NCBI GenBank assembly: GCA_938039765.1
Contig: CALHTV010000068.1
Location: 1 to 7,471 of the forward strand
DNA from: an uncultured Dictyoglomus sp.
Lineage (GTDB): Bacteria; Dictyoglomota; Dictyoglomia; Dictyoglomales; Dictyoglomaceae
DNA: 7,471 nt
Direction: 5' to 3'
Under the pieces are notes generated by a model. The model was not told the DNA's origin, searched no databases, and saw nothing but the letters and a program-made list of their open reading frames with translations. The position numbers were made by a program, and so were the translations under genes. Below, piece after piece: positions 5,897 through 7,471 of this stretch (its first letter is position 1; each line of letters begins with the position of its first letter).

Positions 5897-6442
5897 CTAA
5901 AATATTTCAAAAGACTCCAAACTCTCCTCAAAATAAGGAAGATATTTTTCAAAGGTTTCTTTTAAAGAAGTAAATGTAAAAATATAAGCTTTCCCATCAT
6001 TAATCAGATAGACCTGCTTTTGTTCTAAAAATAAGCCTTTTTCAAGCTCTATGATATATACAATCTCATAACCTTTATATATTGAAAACTCCTTTTCTCC
6101 TTCAAAAATAAATTCAATATTTCCTCCAAAATTATTCTTTACCGCAATTTCCAACGCCTGTTTTATATCCTCAATAAGCTCCTCATCGAATTCTGTTATT
6201 CCCTCAGGTGCATCTACAACATTTACATTGAAATTAGCTCTAAATCCACTATCTACAGGACCTACAAAGATTACTGCTAGGTTATATGGCTTTCCATCTA
6301 TAACTTCCCAACCCTCAGGGGGTATAATAGAAAATCCAAAATCTCCACTCACATACTCCTCAATATCAGCATAGGAAAGCCCAAAAGAAAATACAAAGAG
6401 AATTAAGGATAGAATTAAACTCCTTAAAAGAATCTTTCTCAT
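5897..6442 (-). CDS. Exported small PsbP/DcrB-fold protein of unknown function
   Basis: The protein has 181 residues. A clear signal peptide spans 1-25 (MRKILLR, a long Leu/Ile/Phe core, probable cleavage after LSYA). There is no lipobox Cys. The mature part of about 156 residues opens with SGDFGFSIIPPEGWEV (32-47), then alternating strands such as FRANFNVNVV (67-76), an amphipathic helix (about 86-103), GYEIVYIIE (124-132), and a closing strand-helix unit VYLINDGKAYIFTFTSL...YLPYFEESLESFEI. This layout is typical of the PsbP/Mog1/DcrB (DUF1795-like) fold, whose bacterial members are exported and poorly understood. No catalytic residues are evident. It follows the xylanase by 22 bases with its own AGGAG (6453-6449) and shares its operon. 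A link to xylan use is only positional. The fold call is moderately sure, the function unknown. Confidence 0.85.
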   Translation of the reverse strand: MRKILLRSLILSLILFVFSFGLSYADIEEYVSGDFGFSIIPPEGWEVIDGKPYNLAVIFVGPVDSGFRANFNVNVVDAPEGITEFDEELIEDIKQALEIAVKNNFGGNIEFIFEGEKEFSIYKGYEIVYIIELEKGLFLEQKQVYLINDGKAYIFTFTSLKETFEKYLPYFEESLESFEIF

Positions 6443-6464
6443 AAAAATCTCCTATTTAAAGTTT

Positions 6465-7442
6465 TTATTTTTCAAATTTTACAATCTCCCAAAAAGCCTT
6501 TTTAGGCTGATGGTTCTTATCAAAAAGTAATGGGTAATCTTCTCTTCCTCTTACAGGCCAAAAATAGAGCCAAGTATAATCGTCAGCAACTCCCCAGAAA
6601 GTCACACTAGTGACCACATCTTTATACTTCCTCAAAATAGCAAAAGCTTCTTTATATAGTTGAGCCTGTTTCTCAATCCTATCTACGGGTGGAATTTTAA
6701 AATTGTTGTTTTCATATCTATCATAATATATAGAAATATCAAATTCAGTAATTTGAACCTCTAAACCTAATTCAGAAAACCTCTTAATAGAATCCTCCAA
6801 CATTTTGGGAGTAGGCCAACTTAGAGTCCAATGTCCTTGAATTCCTATTCCATGGATAGGTACCCCTTTATCTTTAAGTTTCTTTATCAATTTGTAGGCT
6901 TTTTCTCTTTTTATTGGGTCTTCCAGATTGTAATCATTGTAAAATAATTTTGCATTTGGATCTACCTCATGGGCCCAAATAAAAGCTTTCTCAATAACTT
7001 CCTCGCCACAGATGTCATACCAGGGAGCTTTTCTCAAAAATTCCGATGGATTATCAGAGAGGGCTTCATTAACCACATCCCAAGCATAAACCTTCCCTTT
7101 ATAGTGTCCTACAACTTCTTTAATATGATCCTTTAGCCTTGCCAATACCTCATCTTTCGTACCAGCAAATACCCAGGGAGGAGTCTGTTGATGCCAAACT
7201 AAAGTATGTCCTCTTACCTTCATACCATTTTTCATAGCAAAATCTACAATTTGATCTGCATCATCAAAGTTATATCTATATAAGGCTGGATGTATAACTT
7301 CCCACTTCATTTGGTTTTCAGGAGTTAAGCTATTGAAATGCTTCTTTAATAAATCTTCGTAAATATATATATTGTTATGATTCACTGCAGCTCCAATAAG
7401 AAAATAATCCTTATAGACTTCTTTAAGTGATGGTATTTCCAA
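6465..7442 (-). CDS. Endo-1,4-beta-xylanase, glycoside hydrolase family 10
   Basis: This enzyme cleaves internal beta-1,4 links of xylan or xylo-oligosaccharides with retention of configuration. It has 325 residues and is a single GH10 (beta/alpha)8 catalytic domain with no carbohydrate-binding module. Family motifs: N43 and K46 in ENQMKW, RGHTLVWHQQTPPW (77-90), the acid/base Glu126 in WDVVNEA (121-127), YNDYN (168-172), GIGIQGH (198-204), the nucleophile Glu233 in ITEFD (231-235), and FWGVADDYTW near the C-terminus. The chosen start is a TTG with GGGGAGG 8 bases upstream. It gives no signal peptide, so the enzyme would be cytoplasmic and act on imported oligosaccharides. The frame is open upstream to the window edge, so a longer N-terminus cannot be excluded. 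GH10 enzymes of this single-domain kind are known from Dictyoglomus. Confidence 0.96.
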   Translation of the reverse strand: MEIPSLKEVYKDYFLIGAAVNHNNIYIYEDLLKKHFNSLTPENQMKWEVIHPALYRYNFDDADQIVDFAMKNGMKVRGHTLVWHQQTPPWVFAGTKDEVLARLKDHIKEVVGHYKGKVYAWDVVNEALSDNPSEFLRKAPWYDICGEEVIEKAFIWAHEVDPNAKLFYNDYNLEDPIKREKAYKLIKKLKDKGVPIHGIGIQGHWTLSWPTPKMLEDSIKRFSELGLEVQITEFDISIYYDRYENNNFKIPPVDRIEKQAQLYKEAFAILRKYKDVVTSVTFWGVADDYTWLYFWPVRGREDYPLLFDKNHQPKKAFWEIVKFEK

Positions 7443-7450
7443 TGCTTTTA

Positions 7451-7460
7451 CCTCCCCTTT
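7451..7460 (-). promoter_or_regulatory. Ribosome binding site supporting the TTG start of the xylanase
   Basis: On the minus strand, AAAGGGGAGG (7460-7451) is followed by 8 bases and the TTG at 7442-7440. No ATG or GTG occurs in frame in the visible 29 upstream bases, so this site is the best visible support for a non-ATG start. Confidence 0.65.
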
Positions 7461-7471
7461 AAAACTTAAAA

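Noticed and set aside
1..7471. Mobile elements, CRISPR arrays, tRNA/rRNA, attachment sites, or a defence system
   Set aside because: No transposase or integrase, no regularly spaced repeats, no structured-RNA signatures and no nuclease or toxin-antitoxin pairs were seen; the genes are metabolic and evenly AT-rich.

Overview
The window is AT-rich (about one-third GC by eye), gene-dense and purine-rich on the coding strands, with strong Shine-Dalgarno sequences. The proteins are rich in Lys, Glu and Ile. This, together with a GH10 xylanase, a CUT2 sugar transporter and signal-peptide-bearing extracytoplasmic proteins, fits a thermophilic, saccharolytic anaerobe. Dictyoglomus is my best guess, from overall impression and not from any search.

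Layout. (1) Positions 1-306 (+) hold the C-terminal end of a sugar phosphate isomerase/epimerase (AP-endonuclease-2-like TIM barrel) that enters from the left. (2) Positions 282-1355 (-) encode a complete bifunctional chorismate mutase/prephenate dehydratase (PheA, with a C-terminal ACT domain). Its last codons overlap the end of the first gene, tail to tail. (3) Positions 1356-1492 are a compact divergent control region. It holds two sigma-70-like promoters back to back, one for pheA and one for the transporter operon, plus a CG-centred palindrome just downstream of the rightward start site that resembles a LacI-family operator. (4) Positions 1493-5856 (+) are one probable operon: CUT2 permease, periplasmic sugar-binding protein, duplicated ABC ATPase, then a short-chain dehydrogenase/reductase (SDR). 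A perfect 10-bp hairpin lies between the binding-protein and ATPase genes. (5) A long perfect hairpin at about 5860-5891 is a bidirectional terminator shared by two convergent operons. (6) Positions 7442-5897 (-) are a second short operon: a GH10 endo-xylanase followed 22 bp later by a small exported PsbP/DcrB-fold protein of unknown function.

How it works together (inference): the rightward operon imports a monosaccharide, by CUT2 family precedent. Its binding protein keeps most of the ribose-type pocket but differs at several ligand-contacting positions, so the sugar is probably not ribose. The SDR could act on the imported sugar or a product of it. The leftward operon cleaves xylan or xylo-oligosaccharides. 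pheA is a housekeeping phenylalanine-synthesis gene that shares only its promoter region with the transporter.

I see no CRISPR array, tRNA/rRNA, insertion sequence or phage gene. The strongest observations are regulatory: the packed divergent promoter/operator region, the differential-expression hairpin after the binding-protein gene, and a possible leader peptide before that gene. I do not find a clearly novel multi-gene system.
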